A model generated the notes under the pieces. It was not told the DNA's origin. It saw only the letters and a program-made list of their open reading frames with translations, and made no database searches. The position numbers and the translations under genes were made by a program. Positions 15,712 through 23,592 of a stretch of 33,525 bases of DNA are shown piece by piece. Origin of the DNA: Bacteroidaceae bacterium (lineage in GTDB: Bacteria > Bacteroidota > Bacteroidia > Bacteroidales > Bacteroidaceae). Positions within the stretch are counted from its first letter, which is position 1. Each line of letters starts with the position of its first letter. The DNA lies in contig JAFNXM010000003.1 in NCBI GenBank assembly GCA_017383485.1, positions 1-33,525 on the forward strand. Reading direction: 5' to 3'.

Positions 15712-18549
15712 ATGAGACCTAAATTACTAACCTTACTATTCACCTTTTGCGCTATCGTTGCACAAGCACAAACATTCAGCGTCAAGGGCCTACTTTTCGA
15801 TAGCGAGACGAAAGGGGCTATACCTATGGTGAAAGTGCAACTACTGACAACGGATTCTGCACAAGTAGACATCGCTACGACAAATGATGATGGGGCTTTT
15901 GTACTACGCGCAAAGTCTGCAGGCAAATACATCGTCCGCACAAATATGATAGGCTATGAATCGCTGACAAAGCAAGTGTCGCTCACATCCCAAAAGGCGG
16001 CAATTGATTTGGGGAAACTTGCCCTCAAGGCTACTGACATACAATTAAGCGAAGCCCAAGTCACAGCGCTGTCACGTATGATGACGATGAAGGAAGATAC
16101 ATTGGTCTTTCACTCCTCTGCCCTGCGCTTGCCACCAGGCGCATCGCTCGCCACACTGATGAATCAACTGCCTGGTGTGTCTATTGACAAGGACGGCAAC
16201 CTGACCTTTCAAGGCAAGGCGGTGAGCCAGATCTTGGTCGACGGCAAGCCTTTCTTCGGCGACGTGAATACTGCGCTGGCTAATATGCCTACGGATGCCG
16301 TGCAGGATGTAAAGGTGTATGAGAAGACGGACGAAGAGAAGGAGTTTCGCGGAGAATTGGATGAGCAGAAAGCGACCGTAGTAGACCTGAAGATCAAAAA
16401 GGAATACAAGTCGACCTGGATGACCAATCTAAACCTGGGTGGCGGTACGGATAAGCGCTACATTGGTAAGTTCTTCACTACAAATTTTACCGACAAAAGA
16501 CGTACTGCGATATATGCGCAGATGAATAATATCAGTCAGAACCAACGTGTCGATGAGAATGGTAACTGGAGATATTGGAGCGGCACTGGTGGCGTCTACA
16601 CCTATCGCAAGGCTGGCGCCATGTTGCAATGGGACAATGGTAAGGGCAACAAAGAGGCGGGTAACTTGCGCACAAATATGAATGTCGAAGTGGCGCACAA
16701 CGACCAAACGTCCGTGATGCACAACAATAGTGAGACGTTCCTTGGAGGTAGCAAGTCGCTCTTCAACTATGCTCACAGTTCTAATTTTGAGAAAGACATT
16801 CGCACCAATATCAATGGTCAATTGACTTACAACATCGACTCCCTGAATCGCATCAATCTGTCTGCCAGATATAGCTACAATAATTATGATGAGGACAGTT
16901 GGAGTAAATCCTCGACCTATCACACACAGCCGGATATCACAGAAGGGTTGGCTGAAAGTCTGCTGGGCAATACTATTGACGAGACCTTGAAGCAAAAGGG
17001 TGTTTACTCAAACTACCATAGCGGATTGGGAGACGCACATTATCACAATGCTTCGCTCGATGCCAAATACACTCACCTTTTCAAGAAGAAGGGCAGGACA
17101 TTAGACTTCAGTCTTGGTGCAGGCTATAGGGAGAACAATAATGAAGCGCATCAATGGCAAGAAATACGCTACTTCCAAACCGGTGTGGCTGAGCCCGAGC
17201 GCTTGGTACGCAGATATGGCTTGGGAGTTCAGAAGGCCTACAATCTGGATGCAGGCATCAATTATGTAGACCGACTGACAGAGCATATCAAAATGAATGC
17301 TTCATATCGCTATGTGCACGCTATGAGTCGAGGTAATGAGAACCTGTACAACCTGGACCGCTATGCCGCCTATCGCGATCCGTATCTGCCTCTCGGTCAT
17401 CTGCCCACGGCTGGCGATTCGTTGGAATACACTCGCGACTCACTCAATTCGCAATATTCTCGCGAATACAACGACCAACACTCTCTACGCATCAGTATGT
17501 CGGGACAATGGGAAAAGTGGGAAGCAATGGTTTATCCCTCGCTCAACCTATTCCACGACCGAATCTATATGGAGCGCGGCGGCAATATATACGAGCCCAA
17601 GCGCACACACTTAGGATTAGGGCTCTATTCGTATGTGAAGTACAACATCAACAAGCAGAATTACCTGGAGCTCAATTACAATGGTAGAACAAGCCGTCCC
17701 TCATTGAGCCAACTCCTACCGATCAGCGACACTAGCGACCCTATGTCGGAAACCATCTATAATCCTGATTTGAAGGCAGGCTGGGCCAATAGTGTAGACC
17801 TCTACGGTCGTTTCTTCAATACCAAACGTGGCGACACCTACAGCGTAAGCTTAGGGATAAAGAATCAGAGTAATACACAAGTGTCCACACGACAGACCGA
17901 CCCCAACACAGGCTATACACGCTATAGTTATATGAATGTGAATGGCGACTACAGCACATGGGGCTCGGCATGGACCGAGCAACCGCTGGATACGGCTCGC
18001 TGCTGGATGCTGACTGCCAGTGCCAGAATAAACTACTCACACAACACTGGCTATGTGGGAACAATAGGCGACGAGCTTGGTCTGTCTGCCATCAACCGCA
18101 TCTTGCCGCACACCGGCCTGGGTCTACGTTACCGCAAGGACATCTGGAGCATTTCACTCAACGGTTCGTGGAGCGGCGACTACACACGCTACAAAACTTC
18201 GCCCTTGCACAACCAAAATGGTCACACCTATGAGGTCAGCCTCACCCCTCAGGTCGACCTACCCTTTGGTATGAAGATCAACACCAACCTGATCTACTAC
18301 ACCCGCACCGGCTATGCAGACGACCTATTGAACCACGATCAATGGATTCTGAATGCGTCGATATCGCAGAGTTTCCTGAAGAGCAAGGCCCTAACCTTGC
18401 AGCTCGAAGCCGTTGACCTGTTGAAACAACGTACGTCGGAATTCAACCACCTCACAGCAGGTGGCAGATATTTCAACCGTACGGAGTGTTTCCTGAGCTA
18501 CATCATGCTACACGCCACCTATAAGTTCAACATTGGTGGTAAGAAATAG
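15712..18549 (+). CDS. TonB-receptor-like outer-membrane beta-barrel protein
   Basis: 945 aa with signal peptide MRPKLLTLLFTFCAIVAQAQ. A carboxypeptidase-regulatory-like beta domain (about 22-110; SVKGLLFDSETKGAIPMVKV, NMIGYESLTKQV) is followed by a plug-like region (LMNQLPGVSIDKDGNLTFQG, ILVDGKPFFG) and a long C-terminal barrel of alternating aromatic strands. It fits the outer-membrane beta-barrel family related to TonB-dependent receptors. No SusD partner is adjacent, so it is not a canonical polysaccharide-uptake pair. It is the last gene of the BlaI/M56 locus and is followed by a terminator. Expected role is transport or surface exposure of a factor linked to the upstream sensor; the ligand is unknown. 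Confidence 0.85.
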   Translation: MRPKLLTLLFTFCAIVAQAQTFSVKGLLFDSETKGAIPMVKVQLLTTDSAQVDIATTNDDGAFVLRAKSAGKYIVRTNMIGYESLTKQVSLTSQKAAIDLGKLALKATDIQLSEAQVTALSRMMTMKEDTLVFHSSALRLPPGASLATLMNQLPGVSIDKDGNLTFQGKAVSQILVDGKPFFGDVNTALANMPTDAVQDVKVYEKTDEEKEFRGELDEQKATVVDLKIKKEYKSTWMTNLNLGGGTDKRYIGKFFTTNFTDKRRTAIYAQMNNISQNQRVDENGNWRYWSGTGGVYTYRKAGAMLQWDNGKGNKEAGNLRTNMNVEVAHNDQTSVMHNNSETFLGGSKSLFNYAHSSNFEKDIRTNINGQLTYNIDSLNRINLSARYSYNNYDEDSWSKSSTYHTQPDITEGLAESLLGNTIDETLKQKGVYSNYHSGLGDAHYHNASLDAKYTHLFKKKGRTLDFSLGAGYRENNNEAHQWQEIRYFQTGVAEPERLVRRYGLGVQKAYNLDAGINYVDRLTEHIKMNASYRYVHAMSRGNENLYNLDRYAAYRDPYLPLGHLPTAGDSLEYTRDSLNSQYSREYNDQHSLRISMSGQWEKWEAMVYPSLNLFHDRIYMERGGNIYEPKRTHLGLGLYSYVKYNINKQNYLELNYNGRTSRPSLSQLLPISDTSDPMSETIYNPDLKAGWANSVDLYGRFFNTKRGDTYSVSLGIKNQSNTQVSTRQTDPNTGYTRYSYMNVNGDYSTWGSAWTEQPLDTARCWMLTASARINYSHNTGYVGTIGDELGLSAINRILPHTGLGLRYRKDIWSISLNGSWSGDYTRYKTSPLHNQNGHTYEVSLTPQVDLPFGMKINTNLIYYTRTGYADDLLNHDQWILNASISQSFLKSKALTLQLEAVDLLKQRTSEFNHLTAGGRYFNRTECFLSYIMLHATYKFNIGGKK

Positions 18550-18635
18550 CATCTCATACGAAAACATAAAAACTGTTCGAAAAGGTTTTTCAAACGCAAT
18601 TAAACTGATATTAAATTAAACATCCCGAACAGTAC

Positions 18636-18666
18636 GGCACTGAGTCCCCACTCGGTGCCTTTTTTA
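18636..18666 (+). terminator. Terminator of the BlaI/M56 locus
   Basis: GGCACTGAGT and ACTCGGTGCC form a perfect 10-bp stem (one G-U) with a CCCC loop, followed by a T-run. An 8-bp inverted pair, ACTGTTCG at 18572-18579 and CGAACAGT at 18626-18633, encloses the AT-rich stretch just before it. Confidence 0.88.
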
Positions 18667-19028
18667 TTTTTCACACCACTATTATATATACAGACTCATG
18701 CAACAGATATAATGTACAATAAGTCAAAGAACGCATTGTTAATAAACGAATGCAAAGATAACACATGATACATCCTGTCTTCATCTTTAGCGTAGATAAG
18801 GGTTTGATAATAGTGATAGTAAAACGTTCAAAAGCACGATAAACAGAGTTGCTTTGAAAGATATTAAAAATATATATTTCGAGAGAGTTTTTTGGGGGAT
18901 GGCAACGATATAGAAAAAGACATATACTTTTAGCATTTGTGGGTACTACCAGAATGTAATATGTCAACGGTTGAAACGTATTTGGCGACTGCAATATCTA
19001 TTCCATTGATTATACTCTCCCAAACAAA
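18667..19028. other. AT-rich intergenic stretch, no gene recognised
   Basis: The only long frame (minus strand, 18671-18994) has no recognisable features or start signals. A TATCTTTG box occurs on the minus strand at 18753-18760, without a -33 partner. It would precede only a 21-codon frame starting MRSLTYCTLYLL, which I do not consider supported. Confidence 0.4.
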
Positions 19029-19062
19029 AAAAGTGCACCGACCTGCGAGGCCAATGCACTTT
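19026..19062 (-). terminator. Terminator of the rpsB-tsf transcript
   Basis: Read on the minus strand, AAAGTGCA pairs with TGCACTTT (plus positions 19055-19062 and 19030-19037) around a 17-nt loop and is followed by a T-run. It lies 27 bp after the tsf stop codon. Confidence 0.8.
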
Positions 19063-19088
19063 ATTGTTTTAATCGCTAAAGATAGAGA

Positions 19089-20078
19089 TTATTCTGCGCG
19101 GAGAGTGAAGCGGCTATAAGCAACTACAGTGAGTTCCTTGTCAAAGCTCTTCAAATATTCGCTTACAGACATCTTGCTATCTTGGATGTATTCTTGGTTG
19201 AGGAGGCAAGATTCCTTGAAGAACTTAGCCATACGACCATTAGCGATGTTTTGGATCATTTGTTCAGGAAGGTTAGCAGCCTTTTCTTCAGCTACAGTCT
19301 TCTTCAATTGGCGGATTTCTTCAGCTTGTTCAGCTGTGATGTTGCCCTTCATGATGCCTTCTTCGATGTGTTCTTCGTTTTCAGCAATGTAAGCATTGAA
19401 ACCAGCCTTCTTGATAGCAGCGTCAACTGCCTTCTTCACTTGCTCTTCCTTAGTCTTTTCGATAGCTACCTTCAACTCTTCAGCCTTCACGTTTTCAGGA
19501 ACGCTAGCTTCGTCGAGAGCTACAGGGTTCATCGCAGCCACTTGCATAGCTACGTTGTGTGCAGCTTCTTCAGCAGGCTTGTTAGTTTGAACCATAGTAC
19601 AGAGCATGTGACGGCCCATGTGGTCGTATACAGATACGTTGTCACCTTCGATGAAGTTGTAACCATCCAATTCCATCTTTTCGCCAGTGATACCACTGCG
19701 AGCAACTACAGCGTCAGCTACAGTGTGTTCGCCCATAGGAAGTGCGCTTACTTCTTCTACAGTCTTACACTTGTTAGCTACAGCCAAGTCGAGGATTTCT
19801 TGAGCCAACTTGATGAAGTCTTCATTCTTAGCAACGAAGTCAGTTTCGCACTTGAGGGCGATGATAGCGCTGAAGCCATCTACGCTCTTGCAGAGTACGC
19901 AACCTTCAGCTGCATCTCTGTCTGAACGCTTAGCTGCAACAGCTTGACCACGTTGACGAATGAGTTCGATTGCGCCTTCGATGCTACCGTTAGCTTCAGT
20001 CAAAGCCTTCTTGCAATCACCAAGACCAGCACCGGTCATTGCGCGCAACTTTTTGATATCTTCCATTCCTACTGCCAT
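19089..20078 (-). CDS. tsf: Translation elongation factor Ts
   Basis: 329 aa. It is the guanine-nucleotide exchange factor for EF-Tu. The N-terminal UBA-like motif is clear (IKKLRAMTGAGLGDCKKAL), followed by the EF-Ts core (IIALKCETDFVAKNEDF) and two dimerisation subdomains. It is longer than the E. coli protein, with an internal extension (about residues 200-260, rich in Glu and Lys) as in other Bacteroidota. The start MAVGMEDI at 20078 matches the usual MAV-type start of Bacteroidales EF-Ts; MEDI at 20066 is the alternative. It lies 27 bp downstream of rpsB on the same strand, the classic order, and a terminator follows. Confidence 0.97.
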   Translation of the reverse strand: MAVGMEDIKKLRAMTGAGLGDCKKALTEANGSIEGAIELIRQRGQAVAAKRSDRDAAEGCVLCKSVDGFSAIIALKCETDFVAKNEDFIKLAQEILDLAVANKCKTVEEVSALPMGEHTVADAVVARSGITGEKMELDGYNFIEGDNVSVYDHMGRHMLCTMVQTNKPAEEAAHNVAMQVAAMNPVALDEASVPENVKAEELKVAIEKTKEEQVKKAVDAAIKKAGFNAYIAENEEHIEEGIMKGNITAEQAEEIRQLKKTVAEEKAANLPEQMIQNIANGRMAKFFKESCLLNQEYIQDSKMSVSEYLKSFDKELTVVAYSRFTLRAE

Positions 20079-20105
20079 AGTAGTAAAAATTTTTAAGGTT
20101 TAAAA

Positions 20106-20897
20106 TTATTCAGCAGCTGGAGCTTCAGTTGCTTCGTTCTTCTTCTCAGCGCGAGCCTTAGTAGCACGCTTCTTGCCTTCGCCAGCAGCTTCAGCATCTA
20201 CGCGTTCAGCCTTGCGTTCTTCGAGACCTTCAGCGATAGCAGCACAACAAGCGTCGAGGATTACTTCAACACTCTTGTTAGCGTCATCGTTAGCAGGGAT
20301 CAAGTAGTCTACGCAGTTAGGATCTGAGTTAGTATCTACGATACCGAATACGGGGATACCGAGGCGTTGAGCTTCGCGTACAGCGATGTGTTCCTTGCAT
20401 ACGTCAACAACGAAGAGAGCTGCAGGGAGCTTAGTCAAGTCAGCGATAGAACCGAGGTTCTTTTCCAACTTAGCACGTTGACGTGAGATTTGGAGGATTT
20501 CACGCTTTGAGAGGTTAGAATATGTACCATCGCTCATGAGCTTATCGATATTGGCCATCTTTTTAACTGCCTTGCGGATGGTAGGGAAGTTAGTAAGCAT
20601 ACCACCTGCCCAGCGTTCTGTAACATATGGCATGTTTACAGAAGCAGCCTTTTCAGCAACGGCTTGCTTAGCTTGCTTTTTAGTAGCTACGAAGAGGATA
20701 CGACGACCAGACTTAGCGATTTGCTTCAAAGCTTCAGCAGCTTCGTCCACCTTAGCTACAGTCTTGTGAAGGTCGATGATGTGAATGCCATTACGCTCCA
20801 TAAAGATATAAGGAGCCATAGCGGGGTTCCACTTACGAGTGAGGTGACCAAAGTGACAGCCAGCCTCCAAGAGGGTTTCAAAATTTGTTCTAGACAT
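20106..20897 (-). CDS. rpsB: 30S ribosomal protein S2
   Basis: 263 aa. The S2 signatures are present: LLEAGCHFGHLTRKWNP near the N-terminus, YIFMERNGIHIIDL, and ALFVVDVCKEHIAVREAQRL, PVFGIVDTNSDP in the second half. The C-terminus is extended by about 30 charged residues rich in Lys, Glu and Ala (KKRATKARAEKK), longer than the E. coli protein. It is encoded just before tsf. A structured leader of about 100 nt precedes it and may be the site of S2 autoregulation. Confidence 0.97.
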   Translation of the reverse strand: MSRTNFETLLEAGCHFGHLTRKWNPAMAPYIFMERNGIHIIDLHKTVAKVDEAAEALKQIAKSGRRILFVATKKQAKQAVAEKAASVNMPYVTERWAGGMLTNFPTIRKAVKKMANIDKLMSDGTYSNLSKREILQISRQRAKLEKNLGSIADLTKLPAALFVVDVCKEHIAVREAQRLGIPVFGIVDTNSDPNCVDYLIPANDDANKSVEVILDACCAAIAEGLEERKAERVDAEAAGEGKKRATKARAEKKNEATEAPAAE

Positions 20898-21010
20898 TGT
20901 TTTAATTTTTTGTTTACGTTCTTTTTAAGTTGAGTGTTCAACCAGCTTATCGTGTAGTCTCGCGGCTCACCGTTTATTGCGACTCACGTCGCTGAGCTTT
21001 TGCAAAAGTC
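20898..21010 (-). promoter_or_regulatory. rpsB leader with two hairpins; weak promoter candidate
   Basis: On the minus strand GCGAC-GTGA-GTCGC (20979-20992) and a GTTGA-ACAC-TCAAC hairpin (near 20928-20941) precede the rpsB start. A GACTTTTG at 21003-21010 is one base from the TAnnTTTG consensus. The arrangement suits an S2-binding autoregulatory leader, as known for rpsB in other bacteria, but homology cannot be judged here. Confidence 0.35.
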
Positions 21011-21161
21011 ACGTAAGCTTAGATACTAAACACTGTATTTTGATTTGTTGCTAGTCGTGCAACTTTTCATTCAGCGTTTTGTGCGTAAATCTTTTGCTTT
21101 TCTCGCACACATACACATATATAATATATATAAGGTGCGAAAGATTGAAGTAAAAGGGATA

Positions 21162-21548
21162 TTAACGCTTGCTGAATTGGAAGCGACGACGTGCCTTTGG
21201 TTGACCTGGTTTCTTACGTTCAACCTCACGAGAATCGCGAGTCATGAAACCTTCAGCGCGAAGTGCTTTCTTGTCGTCTGCATTGATCTTAACAAGTGCG
21301 CGAGCGATAGCGAGGCGGAGCGCTTGGCTTTGACCTGTGAAACCACCACCGTTCAAATTTACCTTGATGTCATACTTTTCTTCTACATTCAAGAGAGCCA
21401 ATGGTTGCTTAACCACAAACTGGAGAATAGGAGAAGGGAAGTATTCAGTAAGGTCACGCTTGTTGATTGTGATTTTACCAGTACCTTCAGTAACAAAGAT
21501 ACGAGCAACCGAACTCTTACGACGGCCTAATGCATTTATCATTTCCAT
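21162..21548 (-). CDS. rpsI: 30S ribosomal protein S9
   Basis: 128 aa, normal length. It begins MEMINALGRRKSSVARIF and contains the S9 core GGGFTGQSQALRLAIARALV. It ends with the basic tail GQPKARRRFQFSKR, which reaches the P-site tRNA in ribosome structures. It starts 9 bp after rplM, the nearly universal L13-S9 pair. The downstream 264 bp before rpsB contain an imperfect hairpin (about 21085-21155) without a T-run, so read-through to rpsB-tsf is possible. Confidence 0.97.
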   Translation of the reverse strand: MEMINALGRRKSSVARIFVTEGTGKITINKRDLTEYFPSPILQFVVKQPLALLNVEEKYDIKVNLNGGGFTGQSQALRLAIARALVKINADDKKALRAEGFMTRDSREVERKKPGQPKARRRFQFSKR

Positions 21549-21557
21549 ACCTGCAAA

Positions 21558-22019
21558 TTATTTATAGAGGTTAATATCAATTGCCTTGGGTGATTGTGCT
21601 TCGTGCTTGTGTTCAGCTCCTTCGTACACATAGAGGTTGTTGAGGAGTTTCGCAGCAAGACGGTTTTTAGGAAGCATACCCTTCACTACACGACGGAGCA
21701 ATTTTTCAGCGCCATCAGGCTTAGCCATGATGCTAGCAGGTGTGTGTTCGCGTTGACCACCGGGATAACCTGTGTAAGTGTAATAGATGCGATCTGTCCA
21801 CTTCTTACCAGTGAGTCTCACCTTGTCGGCATTAATAATAATCACATTGTCACCACAGTCTACGTGAGGAGTAAAGTTTGGTTTGTACTTACCACGCAAC
21901 AGCTTGGCAACCTTTGTACAAAGACGACCCAATACTTGGTCAGTAGCATCAACTACAACCCATTCTTTGTTTACGGTCTCTTTGTTAGCAGAAATGGTCT
22001 TGTAACTTAAAGTGTCCAC
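21558..22019 (-). CDS. rplM: 50S ribosomal protein L13
   Basis: 153 aa. L13 signatures are present: WVVVDATDQVLGRLCTKVAK, LRGKYKPNFTPHVDCGD, VIIINADKVRLTGKKW and KGMLPKNRLAAKLLNNL. It is the first gene of the minus-strand ribosomal cluster and is followed after 9 bp by rpsI. A consensus promoter lies at 22161-22191, leaving a leader of about 135 nt that is unusually long for this genome and may carry autoregulatory structure. Confidence 0.97.
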   Translation of the reverse strand: MDTLSYKTISANKETVNKEWVVVDATDQVLGRLCTKVAKLLRGKYKPNFTPHVDCGDNVIIINADKVRLTGKKWTDRIYYTYTGYPGGQREHTPASIMAKPDGAEKLLRRVVKGMLPKNRLAAKLLNNLYVYEGAEHKHEAQSPKAIDINLYK

Positions 22020-22155
22020 TCTTGTAAAATTTTTAATTAAATAACTACTAAATTTATCTTTACCTACAAGCCTTTTGATGACTCGTCGCCCCGGCCAATG
22101 AGACGCTTTGTCGACTCATAGATTTGCAGAGTTTACCCCTGCTTGATAATAATCG
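22020..22155 (-). promoter_or_regulatory. Long structured 5' leader of rplM
   Basis: The leader between the predicted start (about 22155) and the rplM ATG contains a GC-rich block with ATGAG...CTCAT pairing (near 22097-22120) and two GAGTC copies, then an AT-rich tail before the gene. Ribosomal-protein leaders controlled by L13 have been proposed in Bacteroidia, and this is a candidate. The fold is by eye only. Confidence 0.4.
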
Positions 22156-22160
22156 GCGTG

Positions 22161-22191
22161 CAAAAGTACCACTTTTTTACGAAATAGCAAA
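22161..22191 (-). promoter_or_regulatory. Bacteroidota-type promoter for rplM-rpsI
   Basis: On the minus strand, TTTG (plus 22188-22191), a 19-nt spacer and TACTTTTG (plus 22161-22168). Both elements match the consensus. Confidence 0.75.
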
Positions 22192-22327
22192 CACTTCTCG
22201 CTCTTTTTTCCACATTTTTTCTTATAAATTAAGCACTTTTGCAACATTATAGCCATTACAAAAAAGCAACAAAATATCTGCCACAATACAGCACGTCGCA
22301 AATTCACAAAAAAATATTGCCATATAC

Positions 22328-22357
22328 TGTAGTTTTTTCGCATATTTGTGCGTCTAA
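22328..22357 (+). promoter_or_regulatory. ECF-type promoter module, copy 1
   Basis: TGTAGTTTT (22328-22336), 11 nt, then GTGCGTCTAA (22348-22357). The same two blocks with the same spacing lie before the paralogous sigma gene at 25191-25220. The CGTC core resembles ECF -10 elements, so autoregulation is likely. Confidence 0.65.
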
Positions 22358-22367
22358 TTATATATCC

Positions 22368-22859
22368 ATGAAATATACTATGAACCCTCAAGATATCGAG
22401 TTTGAAAGAATAATACACGAGCACAAGAGCACCATCTACACGGTGTGCTATATGTTTTCAAAAGATGCAGACGAGGTCAACGACCTGTTCCAAGAAGTTT
22501 TGATCAACTTGTGGAAGGGCTATGCCTCTTTCAAGGGCGAGAGCAAATTAGAAACATGGATATGGCGTGTCAGTTTCAACACCTGCTCTTCGGAGAAACG
22601 TAAACGCAGACTCCACGAAGACATACCTCTCGCTATGGACATCAACCTATTTTGCGACATGGACGACGACACCCAACAGATCCAAATGCTCTACCGCCGC
22701 ATCCATCGTCTTAAGCCATTTGACCGCGCCATTGTTTTGCTGTGGCTCGAAGGTCTTCCTTACGAAGAAATTGCCGCCATCATCGGCATCTCTGTAAAGA
22801 ATGTAAGCGTACGTCTCTATCGCATCAAAGAGGAACTAAAGAAAATCTCCGACCAATAA
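22368..22859 (+). CDS. ECF-type RNA polymerase sigma factor (copy 1)
   Basis: 163 aa from the ATG at 22368. Region 2 is clear (HEHKSTIYTVCYMFSKDADE, VNDLFQEVLINLWKGYASF, LETWIWRVSFNTC), then a short linker, then region 4 with helix-turn-helix (FDRAIVLLWLEGLPYEEIAA, ISVKNVSVRLYRIKEELKK). The start at 22368 gives nearly the same length as the paralog (161 aa) and the same MKxT beginning; 22380 is an alternative, and the open frame back to 22239 overlaps the promoter. The next gene, 12 bp downstream, encodes a membrane protein that is probably its anti-sigma partner. The duplicated cassette starts at 25246. Confidence 0.9.
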   Translation: MKYTMNPQDIEFERIIHEHKSTIYTVCYMFSKDADEVNDLFQEVLINLWKGYASFKGESKLETWIWRVSFNTCSSEKRKRRLHEDIPLAMDINLFCDMDDDTQQIQMLYRRIHRLKPFDRAIVLLWLEGLPYEEIAAIIGISVKNVSVRLYRIKEELKKISDQ

Positions 22860-22871
22860 TACCCGACCAAC

Positions 22872-23489
22872 ATGACACAACATATTGACTCAAAAGAACT
22901 GCTTGAAATGAAGGGGCAAATGGCTTTGTTGAAGCAAAAGCTGGAAAAAGAAACGATTGTCCACGAACAATTGATGCGAAAGGTCATGAAAGTAAAAGCA
23001 GACTCATTAAGGACAAAAGCTATCCTGGAAAGCATCCTGGCTCTAACGGTCATCCCTGTTTTCACATGGGTCATGCATTCATTATTTCACTTCTCTATCG
23101 CTCTGTGCTTGTTCTTTGGCATTGCTGTTACCTGCGCACAAATTTACAGCTATTATATTCATCATCACTTCCGCCCAAAAGATTTTATAAACAATAGCGT
23201 TATAGAAGCCAAAAAAGAAACACTTCAATTAAAGACGTACTATGCAAATTGGCTCAAGTATATCAGTATACCATTTGACATCACATTCCTTACTTGGTTC
23301 ATCTACGAAGCCATCCAGTTATCACAAGCCGATAACACAAGCACAATAATCTTCAGTATTTCCTTCGTTGTCATTTTCATAACTGTGTTCATATTAGCAA
23401 TGGGACAATACTTCAAGATACAACGCACAGCCGACGAAATAATCGGTCATATTGGGGAATTATGTCGTCTGAATGAGAAAAAACTCTGA
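22872..23489 (+). CDS. Membrane protein paired with ECF sigma (putative anti-sigma, copy 1)
   Basis: 205 aa. A charged, probably coiled-coil cytoplasmic N-terminus of about 55 residues (IDSKELLEMKGQMALLKQKL) is followed by two hydrophobic segments (about 57-105). A charged connector (RPKDFINNSVIEAKKETLQL) leads to two more membrane segments (about 130-150 and 160-183) and a short charged tail. It has no recognised enzymatic or periplasmic domain. It aligns along its whole length with the protein at 25737 (IDSKEL-EMK, F-P--FI---V-E--K-T--LK--YA-WL). Position directly after an ECF sigma gene suggests an anti-sigma or membrane sensor. Its compact four-segment form is unlike the usual FecR-type single-pass anti-sigma of Bacteroidota. 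Confidence 0.7.
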   Translation: MTQHIDSKELLEMKGQMALLKQKLEKETIVHEQLMRKVMKVKADSLRTKAILESILALTVIPVFTWVMHSLFHFSIALCLFFGIAVTCAQIYSYYIHHHFRPKDFINNSVIEAKKETLQLKTYYANWLKYISIPFDITFLTWFIYEAIQLSQADNTSTIIFSISFVVIFITVFILAMGQYFKIQRTADEIIGHIGELCRLNEKKL

Positions 23490-23515
23490 ATAACACAAAA
23501 AAGTCACGAATAAAT

Positions 23516-23549
23516 TTTGCTACAAAAAAAAAAAAAAAATACAACTTTG
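23516..23549 (+). promoter_or_regulatory. Promoter with A16 homopolymer in the spacer
   Basis: TTTG at 23516-23519 and CAACTTTG at 23542-23549 (consensus TAnnTTTG) are separated by 22 nt, of which 16 are an uninterrupted A-run (23524-23539). Loss of one to three A would give the 19-21 nt spacing seen at other promoters here. The secreted-protein ATG is 43 bp downstream. Confidence 0.55.
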
Positions 23550-23592
23550 CAAATAGAATTAGTTTATCAACCTTAAATACACATTATAGCCT

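Noticed and set aside
18636-18666. Hairpin resembling the tail of a Cas9 tracrRNA
   Set aside because: The similarity is a generic GGCAC..GTGCC terminator; no cas genes, repeats or anti-repeat are present.
18671-18994. 107-aa minus-strand protein
   Set aside because: No family features and AT-rich low-complexity composition; the only promoter-like box lies inside the frame.
21085-21155. Terminator after rpsI
   Set aside because: The hairpin arms pair over only six bases with a long AT loop and there is no T-run on the minus strand.
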